From DATLLJ01 sp035537875 (GTDB lineage: Bacteria; Acidobacteriota; Vicinamibacteria; Vicinamibacterales; CAVVIG01), in the NCBI GenBank assembly GCA_035537875.1, contig DATLLJ010000072.1:61463-125462 (forward strand): a stretch of 64,000 nucleotides of DNA, given 5' to 3'. The position numbers were made by a program, and so were the translations under genes. The notes below the pieces were generated by a model, which saw only the letters and a list, made by a program, of their open reading frames with translations, did no database searches and was not told the DNA's origin. Below, one piece after another: positions 1-8,101 of this stretch; positions within the stretch are counted from its first letter, which is position 1; the number at the start of each line of letters is the position of its first letter.

Positions 1-1
1 C

Positions 2-181
2 CCCGGCGATTGGTTCAAGCTATTCATGCTCGGTTATATGACGTTCCGATTCGCCGTGGAGTCCATCAAGCCCGCCGCTCACGTCGGGGGGCTCTCGGTG
101 ATCCAGTGGGCGTGCCTGGCGGTGATCGCCTACTACGCGCCGCATGTGCCCCGCCTCGTTTCGACGGTGCGGCGTGGCTGA
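2..181 (+). CDS. Lgt-like membrane protein, C-terminal part
   Basis: This reading frame is open from the left window edge and ends in TGA at 179-181, giving the last 59 residues. The segment around MTFRFAVESIKP followed by GGLSVIQW and a final hydrophobic helix resembles the C-terminal end of prolipoprotein diacylglyceryl transferase (Lgt), where an R-F-x-x-E element and a G-L-S-x-x-Q-W element precede the last membrane span. Lgt moves diacylglyceryl from phosphatidylglycerol to the lipobox cysteine of prolipoproteins in the inner membrane. The catalytic His/Arg region lies outside the window, so this could be a divergent Lgt homologue with another lipid substrate. It overlaps the following radical SAM gene by a few bases, which suggests co-translation. 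Confidence 0.6.
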   Translation, partial: PGDWFKLFMLGYMTFRFAVESIKPAAHVGGLSVIQWACLAVIAYYAPHVPRLVSTVRRG

Positions 182-1607
182 GCGAGTCCGTCCGTACCTG
201 TTCTACGACGTTGCCGTCTCGATCTGTTCGACGTGCTACCAGAAAGTAGAGGGCAAGATCGTCTTTCAGAACGGCTCGGTCTACCTGCTCAAGTGGTGCC
301 CGATGCACGGGCACGAGCGCGTGCTCATGGCGGACGACGTGGACTACTACCGGCGGTGCCGGGAGATCTTCATCAAGCCGCCGGAGATGCCACGGACGTT
401 CAACACGCCGGTCAAGTGGGGCTGCCCGTACGACTGTGGGCTATGTGCGGATCATCAGCAGCACTCGTGTCTGTCCCTCATCGAGGTCACCGACCACTGC
501 AACCTGCGATGTCCGATCTGTTACGCGGAAAGCGGTCCGTCGCGGCAAGGGTATCGAACGCTCGACCATATTCAGAGGCTCATCGACGCCGTGGTGCGGA
601 ATGAAGGCGAGCCGGACGTTGTGCAGATTTCGGGCGGCGAGCCCACGACGCACCCGGACTTCTTTACCATCCTTGACCGGGCGAAAGCGGCGCCCGTCCG
701 GCACCTGATGGTGAACACCAACGGCATCCGCATCGCGCAGGACGAGGACTTCGCGAAGCGCCTGGCCGACTACATGCCAGACTTCGAGGTATACCTGCAG
801 TTCGACTCCCTCGAGTTGCCGCCTCTGATGGCGCTCCGCGGCGCGGACCTCCGCGACGTCCACAGACGAGCGCTCGATCGACTGAACCGGCTGGGTGTCT
901 CGACCACGCTGGTGGCGACCCTGAAGAAGCACGTCAACGACGGGGAGATCGGCCGCCTCATCGACTTCGCACTCGATCAGCCCGCGGTGCGCGGCGTGAC
1001 GTTGCAGCCGATTCAGGCGGCAGGTCGGCTCGAGCAGTTCAACCCCGCCACCGACAGGCTCACCCTCACGGAGGTGCGCCGGAAGATCCTCGAACAGACG
1101 AGCGTGTTCCGTCCGGCGGACGTGCTGCCGGTCCCCTGTCATCCGGATAGCCTGGCGATGGCGTACGCGCTCAAGGTTGGTGGCAGGATCGTGCCGCTCA
1201 CGGGACTGATCGACCCGAAGGTGCTGATCGAGGGCGGCCGCAACACGATCGTGTACGAGCAGGACGACGCCGTGCGGGAGGGCGTGTTCAAGTTGTTTGC
1301 GACGAATCACTCGCCGCAGTCGGGCGCGGGAAGCCTCCGGGACCTCCTATGCTGCCTGCCGCGGCTGGACGCCCCGGCCCTGTTCGGGTACCAGAACGTC
1401 TTTCGTGTGCTCATCATGCAGTTCATCGACGCCTACTCGTTCGACGTGCGCTCCGTGAAGAAGACCTGTGTCCATATCGTCCACCCGGACGGGCGACTGA
1501 TCCCGTTCGACACCTATAACCTGTTTTATCGCGATGATCTGGAACGGTCGCGCCTGGCGCCGCTCAGGGCGCGGGCCGAACGGGCGATGGAAGGGAGGAT
1601 GTCCTGA
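174..1607 (+). CDS. Radical SAM protein, Tes/MJ0619-like
   Basis: The protein has about 477 residues. The radical SAM motif CNLRCPIC (CX3CX2C, residues about 109-116 from the GTG start at 174) would bind the 4Fe-4S cluster that cleaves S-adenosylmethionine. It is preceded by an N-terminal metal-binding region with CSTC (18-21), a CPMHG element and GCPYDCGLCADH (83-94). This order of Cys motifs is characteristic of the MJ0619/Tes class, whose archaeal member joins lipid tails into tetraethers, and related enzymes are implicated in bacterial membrane-spanning lipids. The motifs are visible; the lipid function is inferred, supported by the overlapping Lgt-like gene. GTG 174 is preferred because it overlaps the upstream stop; ATG 144 is the alternative. 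Confidence 0.75.
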   Translation: MAERVRPYLFYDVAVSICSTCYQKVEGKIVFQNGSVYLLKWCPMHGHERVLMADDVDYYRRCREIFIKPPEMPRTFNTPVKWGCPYDCGLCADHQQHSCLSLIEVTDHCNLRCPICYAESGPSRQGYRTLDHIQRLIDAVVRNEGEPDVVQISGGEPTTHPDFFTILDRAKAAPVRHLMVNTNGIRIAQDEDFAKRLADYMPDFEVYLQFDSLELPPLMALRGADLRDVHRRALDRLNRLGVSTTLVATLKKHVNDGEIGRLIDFALDQPAVRGVTLQPIQAAGRLEQFNPATDRLTLTEVRRKILEQTSVFRPADVLPVPCHPDSLAMAYALKVGGRIVPLTGLIDPKVLIEGGRNTIVYEQDDAVREGVFKLFATNHSPQSGAGSLRDLLCCLPRLDAPALFGYQNVFRVLIMQFIDAYSFDVRSVKKTCVHIVHPDGRLIPFDTYNLFYRDDLERSRLAPLRARAERAMEGRMS

Positions 1608-1615
1608 AGCGTGCC

Positions 1616-2167
1616 ATGGTCGTTGTCCTGCTCGCGGTGCTGACCGCCGTCGTCTCTGGCATCGACGCCGCGTCGCTGGCGCCTCAAGACAAGGGCGCGT
1701 CAAGAGAGGAGACGCGGCGACGGGAGATCGCCGCGCGGCTGAATGAAATCGCCGCCGGCTCCATCATCAGGATCGAGCGGACCGATGGTGACGAACTCAG
1801 TGCCGTGCTGGTGGAGGCGACGGCAGATGCGATCACAGTCGTGCTCCTGGACGGACCTGTCGTCAGGAGCGAGGCTATCCCGCTCAGTGAGATCAAGCAG
1901 ATCGAGACAGCGAATCGGCGGGTTGTCAGGGTCGAGCATACCGATGGGAGGACATTCAACGCCATGTTGGAGGACGTGACGCCGGACGCGATCACGGTCA
2001 CCATCCTGGAGGGAAAGAACCGCGCCAAGGAGACGATCCCGCTCGGGGAGATCAGGAAAATCCAGGAGGTCCGCGGGCATCTGCTGCGAAACATACTCAT
2101 TGGCGTCGGGGTGGGCGTGGGCGTGTGCACCGGGGCCGTGTTGATTGTCATGGCAACGGAAGATTGA
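1616..2167 (+). CDS. Exported protein with two tandem beta repeats and a C-terminal membrane helix
   Basis: The 183-residue product begins with a hydrophobic signal-like stretch (VVLLAVLTAVVSG). It then carries two homologous units of about 50 residues, one starting RIERTDGDELSAVL and one starting RVEHTDGRTFNAML. Each unit ends in an I-P-L-x-E-I-(R/K)-x-I element, as in small SH3/Sm-like beta barrels that follow membrane anchors. A glycine/valine-rich helix (about 160-178) closes the protein. I do not recognise a named family. It starts 8 bases after the radical SAM stop and is probably in the same transcript. The repeat pair indicates internal duplication. Function unknown; envelope location inferred. 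Confidence 0.7.
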   Translation: MVVVLLAVLTAVVSGIDAASLAPQDKGASREETRRREIAARLNEIAAGSIIRIERTDGDELSAVLVEATADAITVVLLDGPVVRSEAIPLSEIKQIETANRRVVRVEHTDGRTFNAMLEDVTPDAITVTILEGKNRAKETIPLGEIRKIQEVRGHLLRNILIGVGVGVGVCTGAVLIVMATED

Positions 2168-2317
2168 ATCGCGGGCGTGCGCGGCACTCTGCGCCTGTCC
2201 AGGCCTGCGCGGATTGGTCCTAGCCCGGATTAGTCATGAGTCGTCGCGAAGGGTGAGCAATCCAAGGCGGGAAGCGATCACGTAGCGATCTCAGACCATC
2301 GCACCCCAGATCCGCAG

Positions 2318-4675
2318 TCAGTCCGTCACTACCAGTCGATGGAAGTCGCCCTTCTTCAGCTTCGAGAAATCGGGGTCGCGGTCGCGCGGCAGGCTCAGAA
2401 AGTATTCCACCATCGGGTGATCGTCGGTCAGAATCGGACCGGGGCCGACGAATTCCCGAAGTTCTTCCGGCCCCGTCGTGTAGAACCTCGCCAGCTTCTC
2501 GAAGGTATCGGCGCCGAGGTCGTGAGCTCCCCGGGCTCGTCCCGGCACCTGCAGCTTCCACTCGAAATCGCTTCTCGTCAGGCGAAGCGGCTCGACCGTG
2601 CCGATGAGGACCCCACCTTCCCGCCAGACAGTCGTGTTGGGGAAGACCGACAGAAAGGTGCGCGCGATCAAGTTGTACTCGGCTTCCGTTCCGGCGACCC
2701 ATTGCACCACCATCCCGCCGGGTTTGAGCACCTTCCGCGCAATCTCGAAGTACTCCCGTGAGTAGAGGTTTCCAGATCCGGCGAAAATCGGCAGGATGAC
2801 GTCCGCGGTGACGACGTCGTACTTACGCGGCGTCAGCAGCATGAAGTTGCGGCCGTCGTCGATGTGCAACCGGACGTTGGGGCGCGTGAGCACGTTGTAG
2901 TTGATGCTGTCGAGGAAGCGGGCGCCGCGTGCGACTGAACCGGCGAGCTCGACCGCGTCCACTTCCACGCCGTCATGAATGCTGACCGCGCCGGCCGTTG
3001 CGCCGCCACCCAGGCCGATGACCAGCACGTCTCGAGCCTCGGGGTGCAGCATCATCGGCAGATGCCCGATCGCGCGGTGCACGAAGGTCATCACCGGTCC
3101 CGTGCTCGCCTGATGGTTGCCGTTGACGGTGAGCGAGACTTCTCCCGATCCCGACACCACCACGGCCGACGTCGCTTCGACCCCTTCTTCCCGCCAGATC
3201 AGCCGTTGACCGCGGTACCGTTCGGTCAGGAACTCCGCGAACGGATCGTTGGCGGCCGCCACGCAGCCAGCGAACACAACCGAGGCGCACAGGCCAACCA
3301 GCGCCTGTGTGGTCCGTCGCCATTCCGACACGGCCAGAAGGATCAGACCGCCGGCGAAACTGATTGCGCCGAGGGCGATAAGCGATGAGCGGCTGCCGAA
3401 CCACGGCAGAAGCAGAAAACCGGTCGCTGCCGCTCCGAGGATGCCGGCGCCTAGGTTCAGCGAATAGAAGGTGCCGATGCGGCTGGCCACCGTGCGCGCA
3501 CCGCCGTCCCCGCCTGCCGTCCAGAGACGCAGGCCGATCGGGAACGCCAGACCCATCAACAGGGCGGTTGGAAAGATCGCGAGCAGGCTGCCCACCGTCG
3601 GGTAGACGAGCCACTCGGCCATCACGTTCGTCAGCCAGGGGGCCACGCTGGCCGCGGCAGGACCCATGCGCGTCAGGAATCCAAAAGACAGCACCGCGGC
3701 GACGCCGATGGCGAGCTCGAGAACGGCAAGAATGCCCATCCACGATCGGCGGCGATCGAGGAATGGTGTGACGATGTAGCTTCCGATCGCGATGCCCGCC
3801 AGAATCGCGGAAAGCATCAGCGCGAAGCCATAAACGGTGGGACGCAGAAAGAGCGTCAGCACTCGCGTCCACACGACCTCGAGCGCCAGCGCCGTGAAGC
3901 CGGAGAACGCGAATACCCACAGCACGAGCCGCGCTCTTCCGCGATCGAGACGAGCCGGAAGATCCGGCTCCGTCGCAGTCGAGTCAGGCCGGTCGTCAGG
4001 GGTGATGACCACGGTGCCGGCTGCCATCGCACACAGCCCAACGAGCAGATTCACCCCCGCCGCGATGAGGAACGTGCCCTGAATCCCGCGGCCTGGAATG
4101 AGGTAGAGGCCGGCGGCGAGTGCGCCGACGATCGCGCCCGTCGTGTTCATGCCGTACAACAACGCCATGCGCTCGCCGAGCCTGGTGGTGCGGAAGACAG
4201 AGGACTTGATGACGAGCGGCAGGGTGGCCCCCATCAAGGCGGTCGGGACAATCAACAGAAGGAAGGCGATGCCGAATCGTGCGAGCGTCATCACCGCCAG
4301 CGAAGCGGGCAGCAGCGGATAGAGGCGCATGTAGATCTGCTGCAGCGCATCGAGTCCCAGGGGAGTGGAGAGCGCTGTCGCGCCGATGAGCAGCTCGCAG
4401 ACGCCGAACCAGATCAACGGACGGCGCACGCGGTCCGCCACCCGGCCGGCGGCCAGGCTTCCGAGCGCCAGGCCCGCCATGAAGCTGGCCCACACCGTGC
4501 TTGCCGCATAGGTCGTGACGCCAAACACGAGACCCAGCAGGCGCAACCACAAGACCTGATAAATCAACGCGCTGAGGCCCGACGCGAAAAACAGGGCCAG
4601 CAGCGTTGGCAGCAACCACGCCTGGCGCGAACCTGTGGGAGGAGTTGCGGGAGAAATAGCGTTTGAGTCTATCAC
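2318..4675 (-). CDS. Fused MFS-type membrane protein / spermidine synthase-like protein
   Basis: The 785-residue protein has an N-terminal multi-span membrane half (about residues 20-465) and a C-terminal soluble Rossmann domain of the aminopropyltransferase type. The latter shows VIGLGGGATAGAVSIHD (nucleotide loop), VDAVELAGSV and DVVTADVILPIFAGSGNLYS. The proton-abstracting Asp region of true spermidine synthases is altered from D-S-x-D-P to D-V-I-L-P, so polyamine synthesis cannot be assumed. The GTG start (MIDSNAIS) places the first helix correctly. It lies 65 bp downstream of a close paralogue on the same strand, pointing to tandem duplication. The substrate is unknown. Confidence 0.85.
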   Translation of the reverse strand: MIDSNAISPATPPTGSRQAWLLPTLLALFFASGLSALIYQVLWLRLLGLVFGVTTYAASTVWASFMAGLALGSLAAGRVADRVRRPLIWFGVCELLIGATALSTPLGLDALQQIYMRLYPLLPASLAVMTLARFGIAFLLLIVPTALMGATLPLVIKSSVFRTTRLGERMALLYGMNTTGAIVGALAAGLYLIPGRGIQGTFLIAAGVNLLVGLCAMAAGTVVITPDDRPDSTATEPDLPARLDRGRARLVLWVFAFSGFTALALEVVWTRVLTLFLRPTVYGFALMLSAILAGIAIGSYIVTPFLDRRRSWMGILAVLELAIGVAAVLSFGFLTRMGPAAASVAPWLTNVMAEWLVYPTVGSLLAIFPTALLMGLAFPIGLRLWTAGGDGGARTVASRIGTFYSLNLGAGILGAAATGFLLLPWFGSRSSLIALGAISFAGGLILLAVSEWRRTTQALVGLCASVVFAGCVAAANDPFAEFLTERYRGQRLIWREEGVEATSAVVVSGSGEVSLTVNGNHQASTGPVMTFVHRAIGHLPMMLHPEARDVLVIGLGGGATAGAVSIHDGVEVDAVELAGSVARGARFLDSINYNVLTRPNVRLHIDDGRNFMLLTPRKYDVVTADVILPIFAGSGNLYSREYFEIARKVLKPGGMVVQWVAGTEAEYNLIARTFLSVFPNTTVWREGGVLIGTVEPLRLTRSDFEWKLQVPGRARGAHDLGADTFEKLARFYTTGPEELREFVGPGPILTDDHPMVEYFLSLPRDRDPDFSKLKKGDFHRLVVTD

Positions 4676-4740
4676 GCGGAATCGAGGAACCCGGAGCGCT
4701 GTCGGCTATCGCAAAAGAGACCGGACCAGCAGGACCACGT

Positions 4741-6990
4741 CTACTCCCGCACGATGCTGCCGACGTTGCCTTTGAGCGGGCTCAGATCCACCTCTTTGTC
4801 TCGGGGCAGACTGAGGAAGTACTCGACCAGCGGCAGATCGTCGGTCAGAATCGGTCCCGGACCCACGAACGCCCGGAGCTCGTCGGGTCCAGCCCGGTAA
4901 TTCGTGAGCAGTTCGTCGAAGGTGCTCGCCCCCAACGCACGCACTCCTTCGGCGCGGCCGGGCACCTGCAGTTTCCATTCGAAGTCGCGGCGTCTGAGTT
5001 TCAGCGGCTCCACTGAGCCGACGAGCAGCGTTCCATCGCGCCACGCGGTCACTTCGGGAAACACGCTGAGAAAGGTCCGGACGATCGTCTTGTACTCTGC
5101 GTCCGTTCCGGCGACCCATTGAAGCGCCAGACCGCCCGGCTTCAGCACCTTTCGAACCAGCTGGAAGTACTCCGCCGAATACAGATTGCCGGAGCCGGCA
5201 TAGATCGGAAGGATGACATCGGCGGTCACGACGTCGTACCTGCGCGGCGTCAGCAGCATGAAGTTGCGCCCGTCATCGACTCGCAGATGGACGTTGGGAC
5301 GGGAGAAGAGCCCGTAATTGATGCTGCTGTCCAGTTGTCGCGCGCCGTTCACGACCGAGGCGGCCAGCTCCACCACGTCGACATCGACGCCGTCATGGAT
5401 CGAGACGGCGCCCGCCGTTGCCCCGCCCCCGAGCCCGATCACCAGCGCGTCGCGGGCTTCGGGGTGCAGGACCATCGGGAGGTGTCCGATCACCCGATGC
5501 AGATTCACCATGCCCCGCCCGGTGCTGGCCTGGTGGTTCCCGTTGACGGTCAACGAAACCTCGCCGTTGTTGGCAGCAAGGACGACTGCCGTGGCTTCGA
5601 CCCCCTCCTCCTGCCAGAGAATCTTCGAGCCGCGATAACGCTGGTCGACAAATTCCTGGAAGGGATCGGCCGATCGAGCGATTGCCAGGGCGAATGCGAC
5701 CGAGGCCGCGATGCCGATGAACAGGCGCGCCGGCGCCCGTAGCTCCGAGAGAAACAGCAGGAACAGACCCGACAGGAACGTCACACCGCCCAGCGCCATC
5801 AGCGAGGTCTGGCTTCCGAGGGTCGGCAGCAGCAGGAACCCGGCCGCGAGCGAGCCGACGATGGCGCCCATCAGGTTGAGTGAATAGAAGATGCCGACGC
5901 GCTCGGCCAGCGTCGTTCCGTTGCCGTGGCTGCCTCCCGCCCAGAGCCGCAGGCCGATTGGAAAGGCCATGCCCATCAGGAGCGAAGTGGGGAAGATGGC
6001 GAGCAGGCTGCCGACCGTCGGATAGACGAGCCATTCCTCCATGAATTGCGACATCCACGGCGCCACCTTGGCGGTGACGGGCGACATCTGTGACAGCGCG
6101 TCAAAGGAGATGACCGCGGCCACCCCGACGCTCAGCTCGATCGCGGCGAGGATGGCGATCCATTTCGCGGGACGGTCGAGAAATGGTGTGACGAGATAGC
6201 TGCCGATGGCGATGCCAGCCAGCACGGCCGCGAGCATCAGCGAGAAGCCGTAGACCGTCGGCCTGAGAAAGAGCGTTAACACGCGGAACCAGACCACTTC
6301 GAGCGCCAGGGCCGTAAAGCCGGACACCGTGAACACGGCGAGAATCACCCCGAGCCGGCGGGAATCGAGCATGGCGACCTGCGGAACCGGAACGGATGCG
6401 TCGCTCTCGCGATCCGCCAGCGCGGCGCCCTCAGCGGCGCTCCCCTTCACGCCGGCGACCAGCCCCAGCACGCCAACCGTGAGGTTGAGCGTGGCAGCCA
6501 CAAAGAAGGTCGACTGAATTCCGTGCTCTTGAATCAGGTACAGCCCAGCGGCCAGAGCGCCGACGATCGCCCCCGTCGTGTTCATGCCGTAGAGCAGGCC
6601 AATCCGCTCTCCCAGCCCTGAGGTTCGAAACGCGGATGACTTGATCACGAGTGGCAATGTCGCGCCCATCAGGACCGTCGGCACCAGGAGAACCGCGAAT
6701 GCGAACGTGAAGCGCGCCAGCGTCATCAGAGGCAGCCAGTCGGGAAGAGACGGGTAAATGCGGACGTAGACCTGCTGCAACAGTGATAGCGCGATCGGCG
6801 TGCCGAGCGCGGTGAGGCCGATGAGCAGCTCGCATGCGCCGAACCACAGGAGCGGACGCCGGACGCGGTCTGCGAGTCTGCCGGCGGCCAGGCTCCCGAG
6901 TGCGAGCCCCGCCATGAAGCTGGCCCACACGGTGCTCGCGGCGTATGTCGTGACGCCAAACACCAGTCCGAGCAGGCGCATCCACAGCAC
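4741..6990 (-). CDS. Second MFS / spermidine synthase-like fusion, start disturbed by an apparent frameshift
   Basis: This paralogue of the downstream gene has the same two-part design and near-identical motifs (VIGLGGGATAGAVSIHD, DVVTADVILPIYAGSGN). The in-frame GTG at 6990 lies inside the first membrane helix and omits about 35 residues that are clearly conserved with the paralogue (LLLPALAVLFFCSGVSALIYQ is encoded upstream in the same frame). That extension has no ATG, GTG or TTG; only ATT at 7095-7093 could start it. The paralogue starts GTGATA, then 9 bases, then GCTATT. Here the match is GTGATA (from 7114), 10 bases, then GCTATT, so one extra base puts the natural GTG out of frame. It is either a real frameshift or a base-call error. 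Confidence 0.8.
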   Translation of the reverse strand: MLWMRLLGLVFGVTTYAASTVWASFMAGLALGSLAAGRLADRVRRPLLWFGACELLIGLTALGTPIALSLLQQVYVRIYPSLPDWLPLMTLARFTFAFAVLLVPTVLMGATLPLVIKSSAFRTSGLGERIGLLYGMNTTGAIVGALAAGLYLIQEHGIQSTFFVAATLNLTVGVLGLVAGVKGSAAEGAALADRESDASVPVPQVAMLDSRRLGVILAVFTVSGFTALALEVVWFRVLTLFLRPTVYGFSLMLAAVLAGIAIGSYLVTPFLDRPAKWIAILAAIELSVGVAAVISFDALSQMSPVTAKVAPWMSQFMEEWLVYPTVGSLLAIFPTSLLMGMAFPIGLRLWAGGSHGNGTTLAERVGIFYSLNLMGAIVGSLAAGFLLLPTLGSQTSLMALGGVTFLSGLFLLFLSELRAPARLFIGIAASVAFALAIARSADPFQEFVDQRYRGSKILWQEEGVEATAVVLAANNGEVSLTVNGNHQASTGRGMVNLHRVIGHLPMVLHPEARDALVIGLGGGATAGAVSIHDGVDVDVVELAASVVNGARQLDSSINYGLFSRPNVHLRVDDGRNFMLLTPRRYDVVTADVILPIYAGSGNLYSAEYFQLVRKVLKPGGLALQWVAGTDAEYKTIVRTFLSVFPEVTAWRDGTLLVGSVEPLKLRRRDFEWKLQVPGRAEGVRALGASTFDELLTNYRAGPDELRAFVGPGPILTDDLPLVEYFLSLPRDKEVDLSPLKGNVGSIVRE

Positions 6991-7176
6991 CTGATAGATG
7001 AGAGCGCTGACGCCCGAGCAGAAAAACAGAACGGCGAGTGCGGGCAGCAGCAGGGAGCGGCGCGAGCTGACAGCTGTCGAGGTTGTGACTGGAATAGCGG
7101 GAAAAGAATATCACGAGGCTTTTGTCGAACCTGCGGACAGGATCTTGCAGGGATCAAGATTCCACCGGGAGCAGTT

Positions 7177-8085
7177 ATGAAGGAAATCTGCGCGCTTGCG
7201 GCTGTGCTGGTGTTAGGTGGCGCGGCGATGGCGCAGACACGACCAAATGCGGCTGATCGACTGGCGACCGCCGCGCGCGTGATGCGTGAGGCTCGTCCCC
7301 GCATTCCGGCGGAGTTGTTCAACCGTGCCCGATGTGTGGCGGTCATCCCGGGGCTGACCAAACCGGGATTCGTGTCCGGACGCGAAGAGGGTCGTGGCGT
7401 GCTGAGCTGCCGCGCAGGCGAGGGCTGGAGCGCGCCCGTCTTTCTGCGACTGGCCAAAGGCAGCTGGGCAGTTTCAGCCGGCGCCGGAGAGCTCGACGTC
7501 GTGTTGCTCGTGATGAACGAGAACGGTGCGCAGAAGCTGTTGAGAAGCGACCTTGCTCTCGGCGTGGACGTGTCGATCGCCGAGGGCCAGGTCGAAGAGG
7601 AAGCGGCTCCGGGCGCGCCGGCGACGCTGACTGAGATCCTCGCCTACTCGCGCGCCGACAGTCTGGTCACGGGCGTCAACTTGTCAGGAGCAACCGTGCG
7701 GCCGGACGCGGACGCCAACCGTGACGTGTACGGACCGGGCGGCACGCCGAGCGTCATCCTTGCGAGCCGAAGTATTTCCGCACCAACCGAAGCGACCCCC
7801 TTCTTTCAGGCATTGGGCGGCGCCGGTCCCTCGCTCGGTGCGGCGAAGCCGGCGGCGGATGGTCCACTCCCGGCCCAGGCCGCCCGCCCCCCTGGGCCCG
7901 ATCTCCGAACACAGTTGATAGCGATAGAGCAGGCGATTGACCGGCTGCTGGCCAACTCGAAATCGTCGCCGGTCGGTACAAGCGGACGTATCGAACGCGG
8001 ACAGGAAGTCTCCGTCCCGCGCGAACGGCTCGAGCTGCTGCGCAGTCAGATCGAAGCGGCGATCGCAGCGCTCGATACGCGATAA
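7177..8085 (+). CDS. SYLF (Ysc84-type) lipid-binding domain protein, secreted
   Basis: The 302-residue protein has a signal peptide (MKEICALAAVLVLGGAAMAQ) and a SYLF domain at about residues 30-195. Family landmarks are ELFNRARCVAVIPGLTKPGF, LSCRAGEGWSAPVFLRLAKG, VVLLVMNENGAQKLLRSD and ILAYSRADSLVTGVNLSGA. SYLF domains bind phosphoinositides in eukaryotes; the bacterial role is poorly known but is envelope-associated. The C-terminal 100 residues are Pro/Ala-rich and may form a helical tail. It is transcribed divergently from the MFS pair. A second, shorter SYLF protein is encoded at 53.9 kb. Confidence 0.85.
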   Translation: MKEICALAAVLVLGGAAMAQTRPNAADRLATAARVMREARPRIPAELFNRARCVAVIPGLTKPGFVSGREEGRGVLSCRAGEGWSAPVFLRLAKGSWAVSAGAGELDVVLLVMNENGAQKLLRSDLALGVDVSIAEGQVEEEAAPGAPATLTEILAYSRADSLVTGVNLSGATVRPDADANRDVYGPGGTPSVILASRSISAPTEATPFFQALGGAGPSLGAAKPAADGPLPAQAARPPGPDLRTQLIAIEQAIDRLLANSKSSPVGTSGRIERGQEVSVPRERLELLRSQIEAAIAALDTR

Positions 8086-8101
8086 CGAACTTCCAGAGAT
8101 C

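Noticed and set aside
441..1310. Minus-strand frame over the radical SAM gene
   Set aside because: Antisense shadow without motifs; the opposite strand holds the radical SAM Cys motifs.
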